From Actinomadura rifamycini DSM 43936 (GTDB lineage: Bacteria > Actinomycetota > Actinomycetes > Streptosporangiales > Streptosporangiaceae): DNA of 64,000 bases. Below are positions 8,464 through 16,407 of this stretch, one piece after another (position 1 is the first letter of the stretch; every line of letters begins with the position of its first letter). Made by a program: the position numbers and the translations under genes. The notes below the pieces were generated by a model. That model was not told the DNA's origin. It saw nothing but the letters and a program-made list of their open reading frames with translations, and did not search any database. The stretch lies in contig NZ_AULB01000008.1 in NCBI RefSeq assembly GCF_000425065.1, positions 349,725 to 413,724 on the forward strand, written 5' to 3'.

Positions 8464-9165
8464 ATGGAGCTGACCGTTGACCAGCTCGCCGCGCGGGCCG
8501 GGGTCAGTGTGCGGACGGTCCGGTTCTACGCGGGGCGCGGGCTCCTGCCGCCGCCGAGGCTGCGGGGGCGGACGGGCCTGTACGGCGAGGAGCACCTCGC
8601 CCGGGTCGAACTCGTCCGGGAGCTGCAGAGCCTCGGGCTGACGCTCGCGGCCATCGAGCGGCACCTGGAGAAGATCCCGCTGGACGCGCCGGTGGAGGAC
8701 CTCGCGCTGCAGCGGGCGCTGCTCTCGCCGTGGGCGCCGGAGGAGGCGGAGACGCTCGACCGGCACGAGCTGGACCGCCGGGCGGGGCGGCACCTCGACG
8801 ACGACGCGCTGCAGCGGCTGGAGGCGCTCGGGGTGCTGGAGCCGGTCTCCGCGGACGAGGTGCGGATCGTCAGCCCCGCCCTGCTGGGGGTCGGGGCCGA
8901 GCTGGCCGCGCTGGCGCTGCCGCTGGAGACGCTCGCCGCCGCCCACGCGGCCGTCGACCGGCACACGGCCGCGCTGGCGGCCGAGCTGCAGGCGGTGTTC
9001 CAGGACAGCGTGGTCCGCCCCTACCGGGAGGGCGGGCGGGCGCCGCAGGACCGCGCGCGGCTGATGGAGATGGCGGGACGGCTCAAGCCGCTGCTGATCC
9101 AGTCGCTGGTGACGTCGTTCCAGCGGGCGGTGGACGACGCGATCCGGCGGTCCACCGAGCGCTGA
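8464..9165 (+). CDS. MerR-family transcriptional regulator
   Basis: A 233-residue regulator with an N-terminal MerR winged helix: VDQLAARAGVSVRTVRFYAGRGLLPPP (helix-turn-helix plus wing) and RVELVRELQSLGLTLAAIE. The C-terminal region is long and helical (about residues 80-233) with no Cys or metal-binding pattern, so an organic or acyl effector is more likely than a metal. The ATG at 8464 is chosen over the GTG at 8440 because GGAGGGGGC precedes it at good spacing and the HTH begins immediately. It probably controls itself and the divergent acyl-CoA dehydrogenase. Confidence 0.9.
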   Translation: MELTVDQLAARAGVSVRTVRFYAGRGLLPPPRLRGRTGLYGEEHLARVELVRELQSLGLTLAAIERHLEKIPLDAPVEDLALQRALLSPWAPEEAETLDRHELDRRAGRHLDDDALQRLEALGVLEPVSADEVRIVSPALLGVGAELAALALPLETLAAAHAAVDRHTAALAAELQAVFQDSVVRPYREGGRAPQDRARLMEMAGRLKPLLIQSLVTSFQRAVDDAIRRSTER

Positions 9166-9179
9166 TCAGGGAGCGCCGG

Positions 9180-10859
9180 TCAGGACAGCTTCCACTCGGC
9201 GTCCTCGTAGTCGACGAGGCGGGGGTGGACGAGCGTGTTCGTTTCGACGTCGCGGGGGCCGCGGTCCCGCGGGAAGACCTTCGCGGCCTCCAGGACCCGC
9301 CCGTCCAGGAAGCGGAGCCCCCGGACGTCCGGCGGGAGCGCGAGGGACGGGGGCTCGGTGCCCGGCTCCGCCAGGACGAAGCCCCAGTCGCCGAAGCTCG
9401 GGACGTCCACGTGGTACGGGGTGGTCGCGAACCCGGCCGCGGCGATCGACGCGCGGATGCACCAGTACGAGTTCGGGGCGAAGTAGGGCGATCCCGACTG
9501 GACGACCATGCGGCCGCCCGGGGCCAGCGCCCGCTTCACCATCCCGTAGAACTCGACCGAGTACAGCTTCGCCGTCGCGACGTCGTCGGGGTCGGGCATG
9601 TCGACGATGATCGAGTCGAACTCGGCGCGGAGGTCGCGGAGCCAGTTGAACGCGTCGGCGGCGACGGTGGTGACGCGCGGGTCCTCGAACGCGCCGCCGT
9701 TCAGCTTCTCGATCGGGCCGTAGGTGCGGGCGAGCCGGACCATCGCGGGGTCGAGCTCGACGAGCGTCACCTCCCGGACGTCCCGGTGGCGCAGCACCTC
9801 GCGGAGCGCGAGGCCGTCGCCGCCGCCCAGGATCAGCACCCGGTCCCGCTTCCCGGCGAGCGCCGGGTGGACGAGCGCCTCGTGGTAGCGGTACTCGTCC
9901 ACCGAGGAGAACTGGAGGTCGCCGTTCAGGAAGAGCCGCAGGTCGGCGTTGCCCGACACGGAGACCTTCCGCGTGACGACGATCTCCTGGTACGGCGTGC
10001 GCTCCGCGACGGCGATCGGGTCGTTGTAGAGGGCCTGCCGGGCGGTGACCTCGAACCGGTCCGCGAGCGCGTACGTCCCGCCGAGGACGACGAGGACGGT
10101 CGCCATGCCGGCCCACAGCGCGGCGCGCGTCCAGCGGCGGAGCCGGTCGCGGAACAGCCACAGGACGACCGCGACGCCCGCCACCGCGTTGACGGCGCCG
10201 ACCAGCAGGGCGCCCTTGATGTGCCCGAACGTCGGGAGGAGGAGGAACGGGAACGCGAGCCCGCCGAGGAGCGCGCCGACGTAGTCGGCGGCGAACAGGT
10301 CGGCGACGGCGCTGCCGGCGTCCTGCCGCCGGATGCGCTGCATGAGCGTCATCAGCAGCGGGATCTCCGCGCCGATCAGCGCGCCGACGGCGAACGCGAT
10401 AACGACCAGCACCGGCTCGTACACCTGGACCCACGCGAACGCCGCGTACAGCACCAGGACGGACAGCCCGCCGACGAGCGCGAGCACGCCCTCGATGACG
10501 GCGAACGCCACGACCGGGCGGCCCTGCAGCGGCTTGGCCAGCAGCGACCCGATGCCCATCGCGAACACCATGACCGACAGGACGATCGACGCCTGCGTCA
10601 CCGAGTTGCCGACCAGGTAGCTGCCGAGCGCGACGAGCGCGAGTTCGTAGACGAGCCCGCAGGCGGCGCACGTGAACACTGCCGCGAGGACGAGCGCGCG
10701 GGCGACGCGCGCGGGCACGCGGGACCGCCCGCCCGGCCCGGCCGTCTCGGCCGCGTGCCCGGCCGGGGGTTCGGAAACGGGACGGGCCGCCTCGTCCGCG
10801 CCGGCGGCGGACGGGGCGGCCTCGTCGGGACCGCGGGACGTCAGGAGACCGCCCCGCAC
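9180..10859 (-). CDS. Membrane-anchored polyamine aminopropyltransferase-like protein (SpeE family)
   Basis: About 559 residues. The N-terminal half has roughly seven or eight hydrophobic segments (from LVLAAVFTCAACGLVYELAL to ALWAGMATVLVVLGGTYAL). The C-terminal half is a spermidine-synthase fold with the SAM-binding VLILGGGDGLALREVL, VTLVELDPAMVRLAR and SIIVDMPDPDD, the last matching the catalytic Asp region. The reaction in this family is aminopropyl transfer from decarboxylated SAM to an amine, but the substrate of membrane-bound versions is not established. The GTG at 10859 overlaps the end of the DUF350 gene by 19 bases; a later start is possible. It is the last gene of the five-gene operon 12844-9180. 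Confidence 0.85.
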   Translation of the reverse strand: MRGGLLTSRGPDEAAPSAAGADEAARPVSEPPAGHAAETAGPGGRSRVPARVARALVLAAVFTCAACGLVYELALVALGSYLVGNSVTQASIVLSVMVFAMGIGSLLAKPLQGRPVVAFAVIEGVLALVGGLSVLVLYAAFAWVQVYEPVLVVIAFAVGALIGAEIPLLMTLMQRIRRQDAGSAVADLFAADYVGALLGGLAFPFLLLPTFGHIKGALLVGAVNAVAGVAVVLWLFRDRLRRWTRAALWAGMATVLVVLGGTYALADRFEVTARQALYNDPIAVAERTPYQEIVVTRKVSVSGNADLRLFLNGDLQFSSVDEYRYHEALVHPALAGKRDRVLILGGGDGLALREVLRHRDVREVTLVELDPAMVRLARTYGPIEKLNGGAFEDPRVTTVAADAFNWLRDLRAEFDSIIVDMPDPDDVATAKLYSVEFYGMVKRALAPGGRMVVQSGSPYFAPNSYWCIRASIAAAGFATTPYHVDVPSFGDWGFVLAEPGTEPPSLALPPDVRGLRFLDGRVLEAAKVFPRDRGPRDVETNTLVHPRLVDYEDAEWKLS

Positions 10860-11266
10860 ACGATCGCGGCGACGGCCAGGTCGGCGGCGGCGACGACCCA
10901 CCCGGCGGGGTGGACGTGCTCGCCGCCGACGAGGATCGCGCCGAGTTTCCCGGGGGTCAGCACGTCGATCGCGTAGAACGCGACGATCATGATGACGATG
11001 CCGAGGACGCCGTACACGGCGGTGCCGAGCAGCCCGTCGCTCAGGTCGTCGTCGCTGGTGACGATCGCGGTGGTGACGATCGCGCCGACGCCGAGGAGCT
11101 TGACGGCGAGCAGCAGCGCCGCGCCCCGGTTGCCCTCGGTCCAGATCTGCTGGCCGAGCCGGCCCGGGGTCGTCACCTCGACGACCAGGTAGCCGAGCAC
11201 CATCAGGGCCAGGCCGAGCGCTCCGTAGGCGAGGGTGGCGCCGCCGTCGTGCAGGATGTCGTTCAT
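10841..11266 (-). CDS. DUF350 family membrane protein
   Basis: A 141-residue protein with four hydrophobic segments (about 13-32, 50-68, 77-98 and 118-138) arranged as two similar halves: GYLVVEVTTPGRLG and FYAIDVLTPGKLG. This internal duplication and the TPG motif are typical of DUF350 (E. coli YjfL-like). Function is unknown; across bacteria DUF350 neighbours aminopropyltransferase-like genes and DUF4178 proteins, as here. It starts 17 bases after DUF4247 and its end overlaps the aminopropyltransferase start. Confidence 0.88.
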   Translation of the reverse strand: MNDILHDGGATLAYGALGLALMVLGYLVVEVTTPGRLGQQIWTEGNRGAALLLAVKLLGVGAIVTTAIVTSDDDLSDGLLGTAVYGVLGIVIMIVAFYAIDVLTPGKLGAILVGGEHVHPAGWVVAAADLAVAAIVCGAVS

Positions 11267-11283
11267 CGGTAGCTCCTAGCTCC

Positions 11284-11727
11284 TCACTTGCCCGACCCGG
11301 GCCCGCCGCCGCGGAACGACGCGGATCCCCGGTTGTTCCAGCCGTTGCTGCCGGGGGTGCTCCAGTGCCCGCCGACATGGGAGTGGTAGCGGCTGTAGCC
11401 GCTCCTCGCGGAGTCGACGGTGATGCGGCTGCCGGTCCCGTACGGGAGGACGGCCACGACGTGCTTCGGGTAGCGCAGGAAGACGCCGCCCCGGTTGCCG
11501 AGCGTCGCCATGTCGTTGACCCGGTCGATCGGCTTGAGCTCCTTGCGGATCTCGCGGGCGACGTCGGCCGGCTTCTTCGACGCCCGGTACTCGTTGACCG
11601 CGACCCGCTTGTACTTGTCGGCGATCCACTTGTCGGGGGACTTGTCCCGGCTCAGGACCGCGACGAGCACGATCACCGCGACGATGGAGACCGACACGGC
11701 GCCGATCGTCCAGTACTTCCTGTTCAT
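11284..11727 (-). CDS. DUF4247 family protein
   Basis: A 147-residue protein with one N-terminal membrane anchor (about residues 7-27, IGAVSVSIVAVIVLVAVL). The extracytoplasmic domain contains KWIADKYKRVAVNEYRASKKPADVAREI, and the tail is rich in Gly/Ser/Asn. Length and pattern match DUF4247. The ATG at 11727 overlaps the TGA of the upstream DUF2617 gene (ATGA), indicating translational coupling. Role unknown; it belongs to the conserved aminopropyltransferase/DUF350 operon. Confidence 0.82.
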   Translation of the reverse strand: MNRKYWTIGAVSVSIVAVIVLVAVLSRDKSPDKWIADKYKRVAVNEYRASKKPADVAREIRKELKPIDRVNDMATLGNRGGVFLRYPKHVVAVLPYGTGSRITVDSARSGYSRYHSHVGGHWSTPGSNGWNNRGSASFRGGGPGSGK

Positions 11728-12224
11728 GGTCTCACCAGCCGGCTCCGCGTCATCACGATCTCCCGGGTCTGCGGATAGGCGTGCCACGTCCGCCAGCCCA
11801 TTCCGGTCTCCTCTGCCGTCTCCTCCAGTGCGAGGGCGGTGACGGCGTGCCGCGAGCCGGGGAAGGCCCCGGCCAGGGCGTCGCCGCGGTCCGCCAGCCG
11901 CGCGCACACCGCCTCGACGGCCCGGCCGAACGCGGCGTCGTCGTCGTGGCGGGCGGTCGTCGCGGTGAATTCGTACGCCCATCCGGGCAGGGTCGTGCTC
12001 GTGCGTCCGGGCAGCGGCTCGGCGGGGCCGTCCAGGCAGGCCACGGTCTCGCTCAGCGGACCGGCGATGACCTGGTGGGACGCGCCGAGGAGGCGGAGCT
12101 GGACGGTCAGGCCGCCGTACGGGACGGGCAGGACGGCCAGCGCGTCGAGCGGGGGCAGGCCGAGCGCGAACGACAGGCCGTCGGCGCTCGCGTCGGCGTA
12201 GGGGGTGTCGAGGGTGGCGAGCAC
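11724..12224 (-). CDS. DUF2617 family protein
   Basis: A 166-residue soluble protein that I assign to DUF2617 from the start VLATLDTPYADASADGLSF, the middle LRLLGASHQVIAG and the end WRTWHAYPQTREIVMTRSRL. The family is usually found beside DUF4178 and DUF4247 genes in actinomycetes. Function unknown. The GTG at 12224 lies 2 bases after the stop of the DUF4178 gene, and its own stop overlaps the next ATG. Confidence 0.8.
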   Translation of the reverse strand: MLATLDTPYADASADGLSFALGLPPLDALAVLPVPYGGLTVQLRLLGASHQVIAGPLSETVACLDGPAEPLPGRTSTTLPGWAYEFTATTARHDDDAAFGRAVEAVCARLADRGDALAGAFPGSRHAVTALALEETAEETGMGWRTWHAYPQTREIVMTRSRLVRP

Positions 12225-12226
12225 GG

Positions 12227-12844
12227 TCAGTTTCCGCCGGGGTAGATGGTGAGCGCCCCGTTCGGGACGCGCTCGCCGAGCCCGGCCTCCCACTGGCCGC
12301 CGCCGTACTGCTCGAACGACAGGTAGCGCCCCTTGGGGGCGGTGTAGTCGGCGTACTCGACGCGGCCCTTCACACCGAGGCCGGTGGTGCCCTCGCTGTC
12401 GTAGTCGGCGGTGCCGTGCTCCTCGCGGCGGTACTCCACGCCGTCGATCGTGATCCTCTTCTGGCTGGGCGACATGTCGCCCATCTCGGTCTCGGTCCAC
12501 CAGACGACCTCGAGGTCGGGGTCCTCCTCGACCGACACCCACACCTTCACGCCCTCGATCTGGTCGGCGTCCAGCAGGTGCTCGGCCCAGGTGTAGCCGC
12601 CCTCGCGCATGCGCAGCGAGCCGCGCACGAAGTAGCGGACCCCGAGGTACTCGATCATGTCCCCGGCCTTGATCGTCCGGGGGTCGCCGCCGGCCTGGTC
12701 CTCGGCGGCCAGCGGGTCGCGCGGCGCCGCGGCCTCCGGCTTCGCCGCCGCCGCGCCCGCACGGCGGCGCAGCAGGACGACGATCAGCACCACCAGGGCG
12801 AGCAGGATCAGCGCCAGCAGGATCACTATGGCGGTATCGCCCAC
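12227..12844 (-). CDS. DUF4178 domain membrane protein
   Basis: About 205 residues: one N-terminal membrane helix (AIVILLALILLALVVLIVVLL), then an Ala/Pro linker, then a beta-rich DUF4178 domain. That domain contains IKAGDMIEYLGVRYFVRGSL, WWTETEMGDMSPSQK, ITIDGVEYRREE and the C-terminal GRYLSFEQYGGGQWEAGLGE. The GTG at 12844 is preferred to the GTG at 12871 because GGAGGA precedes it. It is the first gene of the minus-strand operon; the 165 bases upstream hold its likely promoter. Function unknown. Confidence 0.82.
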   Translation of the reverse strand: MGDTAIVILLALILLALVVLIVVLLRRRAGAAAAKPEAAAPRDPLAAEDQAGGDPRTIKAGDMIEYLGVRYFVRGSLRMREGGYTWAEHLLDADQIEGVKVWVSVEEDPDLEVVWWTETEMGDMSPSQKRITIDGVEYRREEHGTADYDSEGTTGLGVKGRVEYADYTAPKGRYLSFEQYGGGQWEAGLGERVPNGALTIYPGGN

Positions 12845-13009
12845 GGCTCCTCCGTCCCTCACGACGACCACGGCATATGTACGAGGACCTGCGGAAGCCT
12901 ACCGATTGTGGCGCCACAAGCCCATACCGCAATCAGACGCGACAAAATAACAATCGGTTTCGTCGGTCGACAAGTGATGCGCAAGGGGCCGCGGGGACGG
13001 CCGGACGGA

Positions 13010-14095
13010 TCAGAGCCGCTCGACGGCCGCCGCGACGCGCTCGTCCGTCGCGGTGAACGCGACCCGGACGTGCCGGGCGCCGCCCGTCCCGTAGAAGTCG
13101 CCGGGGCCGACGCTGATCCCGAGGGACGCCAGGTGCGCGACCGTGTCCCAGCACGGTTCGTCCCGCGTCGCCCACAGGTACAGGGACGCCTCGGAGTGGT
13201 CGATGCGGAACCCGTGGCCCTCGAACGCCGCGCGCAGCGCCGCGCGGCGCCGCGCGTACCGGGCGCGCTGCTCCTCGACGTGCGCGTCGTCGGCGAACGC
13301 GACCGTCATCGCGGCCTGCACCGGCGCCGGGACGATCATCCCGGCGTGCTTGCGGACCTCCAGCAGCCGCTTCACCAGGGCGAGGTCACCGGTGACGAAA
13401 CCGGCGCGGTACCCGGCGAGGTTCGAGCGCTTCGACAGCGAGTTGACGGCCAGCAGGCCCTCGTGGGAGCCGTCGCACACGTCCGGGTGCAGGATCGACA
13501 CCGGCGGGTTGGCGTCGTCCCAGCCGAACTCCAGGTAGCACTCGTCGCTGACGACGATCGCGCCCCGGCCGCGCGCCCACGCGACGACCTTCCGCAGGTG
13601 CTCGGTCGGCAGCACCTTCCCGGTCGGGTTGGACGGCGAGTTCACCCAGACGATCTTCGGGGTGACGGGCCCCAGCGCCAGCAGCCCGTCCGTCGCGACG
13701 CGCCGCGCGCCGCACAGCCGCGCGCCCACGTCGTACGTCGGGTACGCCAGCTCGGGGAAGACGACGGTGTCGTCCGGGCCGAGGCCGAGCAGGGTCGGCA
13801 GCCACGCGACGAGCTCCTTGGTGCCGAGCACCGGCAGGACCGCGTCGGGGTCGGCGCCCGCCACCCCGGCGCGGCGCCGCAGCCACCCCGCGACGGACTC
13901 GCGCAGCGCGGGCGTCCCGTACGTCTGCGGGTAGCCGGGGGCGTCGGCGGCGGCGGCCAGCGCCTCCCGGATCGGCTCGGGGGTGGGGTCCACGGGCGTT
14001 CCGACCGAGAGGTCGACGATGCCGCCGGGATGCGCGGCGGCCCGCTCCTTGTACGGCGCGAGCCGATCCCACGGGAAATCCGGCAGCGTGAACAC
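13010..14095 (-). CDS. dapC: Succinyldiaminopimelate transaminase (class I/II PLP aminotransferase)
   Basis: A 361-residue fold-type I aminotransferase. Visible are the PLP Lys in NSLSKRSNLAGYRAGF, the substrate loop WVNSPSNPTGKVLP, VVSDECYLEFGW (PLP-binding Asp) and the C-terminal Arg region. The order dapC next to fdxA is conserved in actinomycetes and supports the lysine/diaminopimelate assignment: N-succinyl-2-amino-6-oxopimelate to N-succinyl-LL-DAP. The GTG at 14095 gives the usual family start (FTLPDFPWDRL) and follows GAGAGGG. It lies 76 bases after fdxA. Confidence 0.85.
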   Translation of the reverse strand: MFTLPDFPWDRLAPYKERAAAHPGGIVDLSVGTPVDPTPEPIREALAAAADAPGYPQTYGTPALRESVAGWLRRRAGVAGADPDAVLPVLGTKELVAWLPTLLGLGPDDTVVFPELAYPTYDVGARLCGARRVATDGLLALGPVTPKIVWVNSPSNPTGKVLPTEHLRKVVAWARGRGAIVVSDECYLEFGWDDANPPVSILHPDVCDGSHEGLLAVNSLSKRSNLAGYRAGFVTGDLALVKRLLEVRKHAGMIVPAPVQAAMTVAFADDAHVEEQRARYARRRAALRAAFEGHGFRIDHSEASLYLWATRDEPCWDTVAHLASLGISVGPGDFYGTGGARHVRVAFTATDERVAAAVERL

Positions 14096-14171
14096 CTGCG
14101 CACCCTCTCTCACACGGACGTGCGGCGCCCCGACCCCGGCCGGGCGGTGCGCCGCACGCTCTCGAACGTCG

Positions 14172-14498
14172 TCAGTCTTCCTGGCTCTGCGGCGGCAGCG
14201 CGGCGACGATCGGGTGGTCCTTGTCGATCTTGCCGACCTTGGAGGCGCCGCCGGGCGAGCCGAGGTCGTCGAAGAACTCCACGTTGACCTTGTAGAAGTC
14301 CTTCCACTGCTCGGGAACGTCGTCTTCGTAGTAAATGGCCTCGACCGGGCAGACCGGCTCGCACGCACCGCAGTCGACGCACTCGTCCGGGTGGATGTAG
14401 AGCTGGCGCTTCCCCTCGTAGATGCAGTCGACCGGGCACTCCTCGATGCATGCCTTGTCGAGCAGGTCCACGCAGGGCTGCGCGATGACGTAGGTCAC
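14172..14498 (-). CDS. fdxA: Seven-iron ferredoxin (FdxA type)
   Basis: A 108-residue soluble electron carrier with one [3Fe-4S] and one [4Fe-4S] cluster. The cysteines match the Azotobacter-type pattern: C9, C17 and C50 for the 3Fe cluster; C21, C40, C43 and C46 for the 4Fe cluster; C25 extra. Recognisable stretches are ACIEECPVDCIYEGKR and CVDCGACEPVCPVEAI. The GTG at 14498 fits the family start VTYVIAQPC and has GAGAGGAG upstream. Electron partners such as P450s cannot be inferred from the neighbours. Confidence 0.93.
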   Translation of the reverse strand: MTYVIAQPCVDLLDKACIEECPVDCIYEGKRQLYIHPDECVDCGACEPVCPVEAIYYEDDVPEQWKDFYKVNVEFFDDLGSPGGASKVGKIDKDHPIVAALPPQSQED

Positions 14499-14568
14499 GT
14501 CAGTGACTCCTCTCGGATCTCCGGCCCCGCCGCACGTCACGGCTCACCGCAAGCTGCCTGTGAATAGT

Positions 14569-14868
14569 ATGGCCACGACCGCGCAGCCGATTCGACACGG
14601 GGGTCCCCGCATGGCCGGCCGCTTCGCCGCGCGCCTGGTGGTAGCCGTCAGCGCCGCGGACGTGGGCCAGCGGATCTCGCTGCGCCGCCGTCTGCCAACG
14701 GGAGAGTACAGCGACGTGGTCGGCGTACTCGAATCCTGGTCCGACAGGACGCTCGCGGTGCGCCGCCGCACCGGCGAGCTCGTCGAGGTCCCCGAGGACG
14801 CGATGGTCGCGGCGAAGGTCGTCCCGCCGCAGCCCCCGCCGCGCCGCCGCCCCCGCGACGCGGACTGA
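14569..14868 (+). CDS. Stand-alone SH3-like domain of the Rv0428c-type acetyltransferase family
   Basis: At most 99 residues. The core (SAADVGQRISLRRRLPTGEYSDVVGVLESW through RTGELVEVPEDAMVAAKVVPPQ) matches the N-terminal SH3-like domain of Rv0428c-type GNAT proteins, which in other actinomycetes also lie beside fdxA. Here the reading frame ends right after that domain, and no GNAT sequence follows before the convergent deacetylase gene. It may be a genuine single-domain protein or the remnant of a longer gene. The start is uncertain: the ATG at 14611 aligns better with the family, while the ATG at 14569 lacks a ribosome binding site. Confidence 0.6.
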   Translation: MATTAQPIRHGGPRMAGRFAARLVVAVSAADVGQRISLRRRLPTGEYSDVVGVLESWSDRTLAVRRRTGELVEVPEDAMVAAKVVPPQPPPRRRPRDAD

Positions 14869-14896
14869 CGCCCCGCGACCCGGTCGGCGCCCCGGC

Positions 14897-15715
14897 TCAC
14901 CCGCCGGGCGACTCCGGCGGCCCGGCGGGCGGGTCCGCGCTGACGGGCGTCGCCTCCGGTTCGCGCCGGGTGTAGACCTCGCCGGCCTTCAGGCGCCCCT
15001 CCCCGAACAGCTCCGACACGGTCACGAGCGTGAAGCCCCGCTTCTGCAGGCCGTCCACGATCTGCGGCATGGCCTGGACGGTCGACGCGTGCACGTCGTG
15101 GTAGAGCACGATGTCGCCGCGGCCCGAGTCCCGCAGGCCGGTCTTCACCGTGCGCGCGACGTCGGCGCGCCGCCAGTCCTGCGGGTCCACGCTCCACAGG
15201 ACGACCGGCAGCCCGGCGGCCTCCGCCACCGCCGCGTCGACCGCCCGGTACGGGGGCCGCATCATCGCGGGCGCGACCCCGGCGGCGTCCCGCACGGCGT
15301 CCTGCGTCCGCCGGATCTGCTCCCGGACGCCGTCCGGCGACAGCGTCGTCAGGTTCGGGTGGTTCCACGTGTGGTTGCCGATCTCGTGGCCCTCCGCGAC
15401 CATCCGCCGGACGACGGCCGGATGCTCGGGGACGTGGATCCCCTGCACGAAGAACGTGGCGCGCGCCCCCGCGCGGCGCAGCGTGTCGAGCAGCGTCGCC
15501 GTGTGCGGCCCGGGGCCGTCGTCGAACGTCAGCGCGACGCACTTCGCCCGCCCGCAGTCGATCCGCCGGGGTTGCACCGGGCCCGGCGACCGCGCGTCCG
15601 TCCCGGCCTGCGCGTCCCGTCCGGCCCGCCCCGCCTCCGGGCGTCCGGCGCCGCCGCAGCCGGAGAGCAGGACCAGCAGTCCGGCGACGAGGGCGACATT
15701 CCGGTACCGCACCAC
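14897..15715 (-). CDS. Polysaccharide deacetylase lipoprotein (NodB domain)
   Basis: A 272-residue carbohydrate esterase family 4 enzyme, expected to remove N-acetyl groups from a cell-surface glycan. The lipobox LLSGC places the lipidated Cys at 20. The metal triad is complete: D66 in LTFDDGPGPH, and H115 and H119 in GNHTWNH. Further family motifs are MRPPYRAVD and IVLYHDVHAST. The C-terminus ends in a Pro-rich tail. It is a single gene, convergent with the SH3-like gene. Confidence 0.9.
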   Translation of the reverse strand: MVRYRNVALVAGLLVLLSGCGGAGRPEAGRAGRDAQAGTDARSPGPVQPRRIDCGRAKCVALTFDDGPGPHTATLLDTLRRAGARATFFVQGIHVPEHPAVVRRMVAEGHEIGNHTWNHPNLTTLSPDGVREQIRRTQDAVRDAAGVAPAMMRPPYRAVDAAVAEAAGLPVVLWSVDPQDWRRADVARTVKTGLRDSGRGDIVLYHDVHASTVQAMPQIVDGLQKRGFTLVTVSELFGEGRLKAGEVYTRREPEATPVSADPPAGPPESPGG

Positions 15716-15808
15716 GAACCCCCGATCGTGTTGCTTCGCCCGCCCACTACCCTCCGCGACGATCTCGACACCTGGCGGGCGGCCCGCGGACGGCGCCGCG
15801 GGCGCGGG

Positions 15809-16246
15809 TCAGTCGTCGCCGGAGCCGACGTACGCGGCGCATCCGCACGGTGTGCCGTCGTGCCAGCGCCGCTCGTCGACCCAGCCGGTGTCCCAGTCGT
15901 CGTCGCGGTACACGCGCTCGTGGCGCCAGCCGGGCCGCCGCCACGTGCAGCCGCCCCGCTCGGGGGGTTCGTGGTGGATCCGCGAGTGCCCGCACAGGCG
16001 GCAGCCGGACGCGTGGCCGAAGGGCGCGCGCCGTCCGTCCGCCGCGCGGCGGCCGCCCGGGGGCGCCGGCGCCGGGCGCTCGCGGGGACGGGCGCGGGGC
16101 GGGGCGGGGCGCGCCCCGCGCGGCCGGTCGTCCCGCTCCCTGCGCGGGACCAGGTCGGCGGCGTACCTGGCCGCGAAGTACAGCATCAGGACGAGCGGCA
16201 CGGCGAAGACCGCCAGTGCGACGATCGCCAGGATCGGGCCCACCAC
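15809..16246 (-). CDS. Membrane-anchored Cys/His-rich protein
   Basis: About 145 residues: an N-terminal membrane helix (PILAIVALAVFAVPLVLMLYF), a long Arg/Pro-rich linker and a C-terminal domain with C-x2-C-x2-H-x3-HH (GCRLCGHSRIHHEPPERGGC) and a later HDGTPCGC. The Cys/His pattern suggests a zinc site facing the cytoplasm or outside, depending on orientation. The tandem GTG at 16246 is chosen because GGAGGAGCT lies 4 bases upstream. No known family recognised. It is divergent from the sigma-like gene at 16408. Confidence 0.6.
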   Translation of the reverse strand: MVGPILAIVALAVFAVPLVLMLYFAARYAADLVPRRERDDRPRGARPAPPRARPRERPAPAPPGGRRAADGRRAPFGHASGCRLCGHSRIHHEPPERGGCTWRRPGWRHERVYRDDDWDTGWVDERRWHDGTPCGCAAYVGSGDD

Positions 16247-16407
16247 GGGAGCTCCTCCGACGGACGGGGCGGGTCTCGATGATCCTGCACGAACGGCGTC
16301 GGCGGAAGGCCGCGGCGGTGGCGCCCCCGTGAACTCCTCGCGGCCCCGCGGGTGAAGACCGGCGACCGCGCGACGACTCGCACGGCGACCGCAGCGAGCG
16401 GAGCCGC

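Noticed and set aside
14561..14580. TAGTAT as a -10 box for the SH3-like gene
   Set aside because: It overlaps the candidate ATG at 14569 and has no -35 at a usable distance; it would only fit the later ATG at 14611, which is noted instead under that gene.
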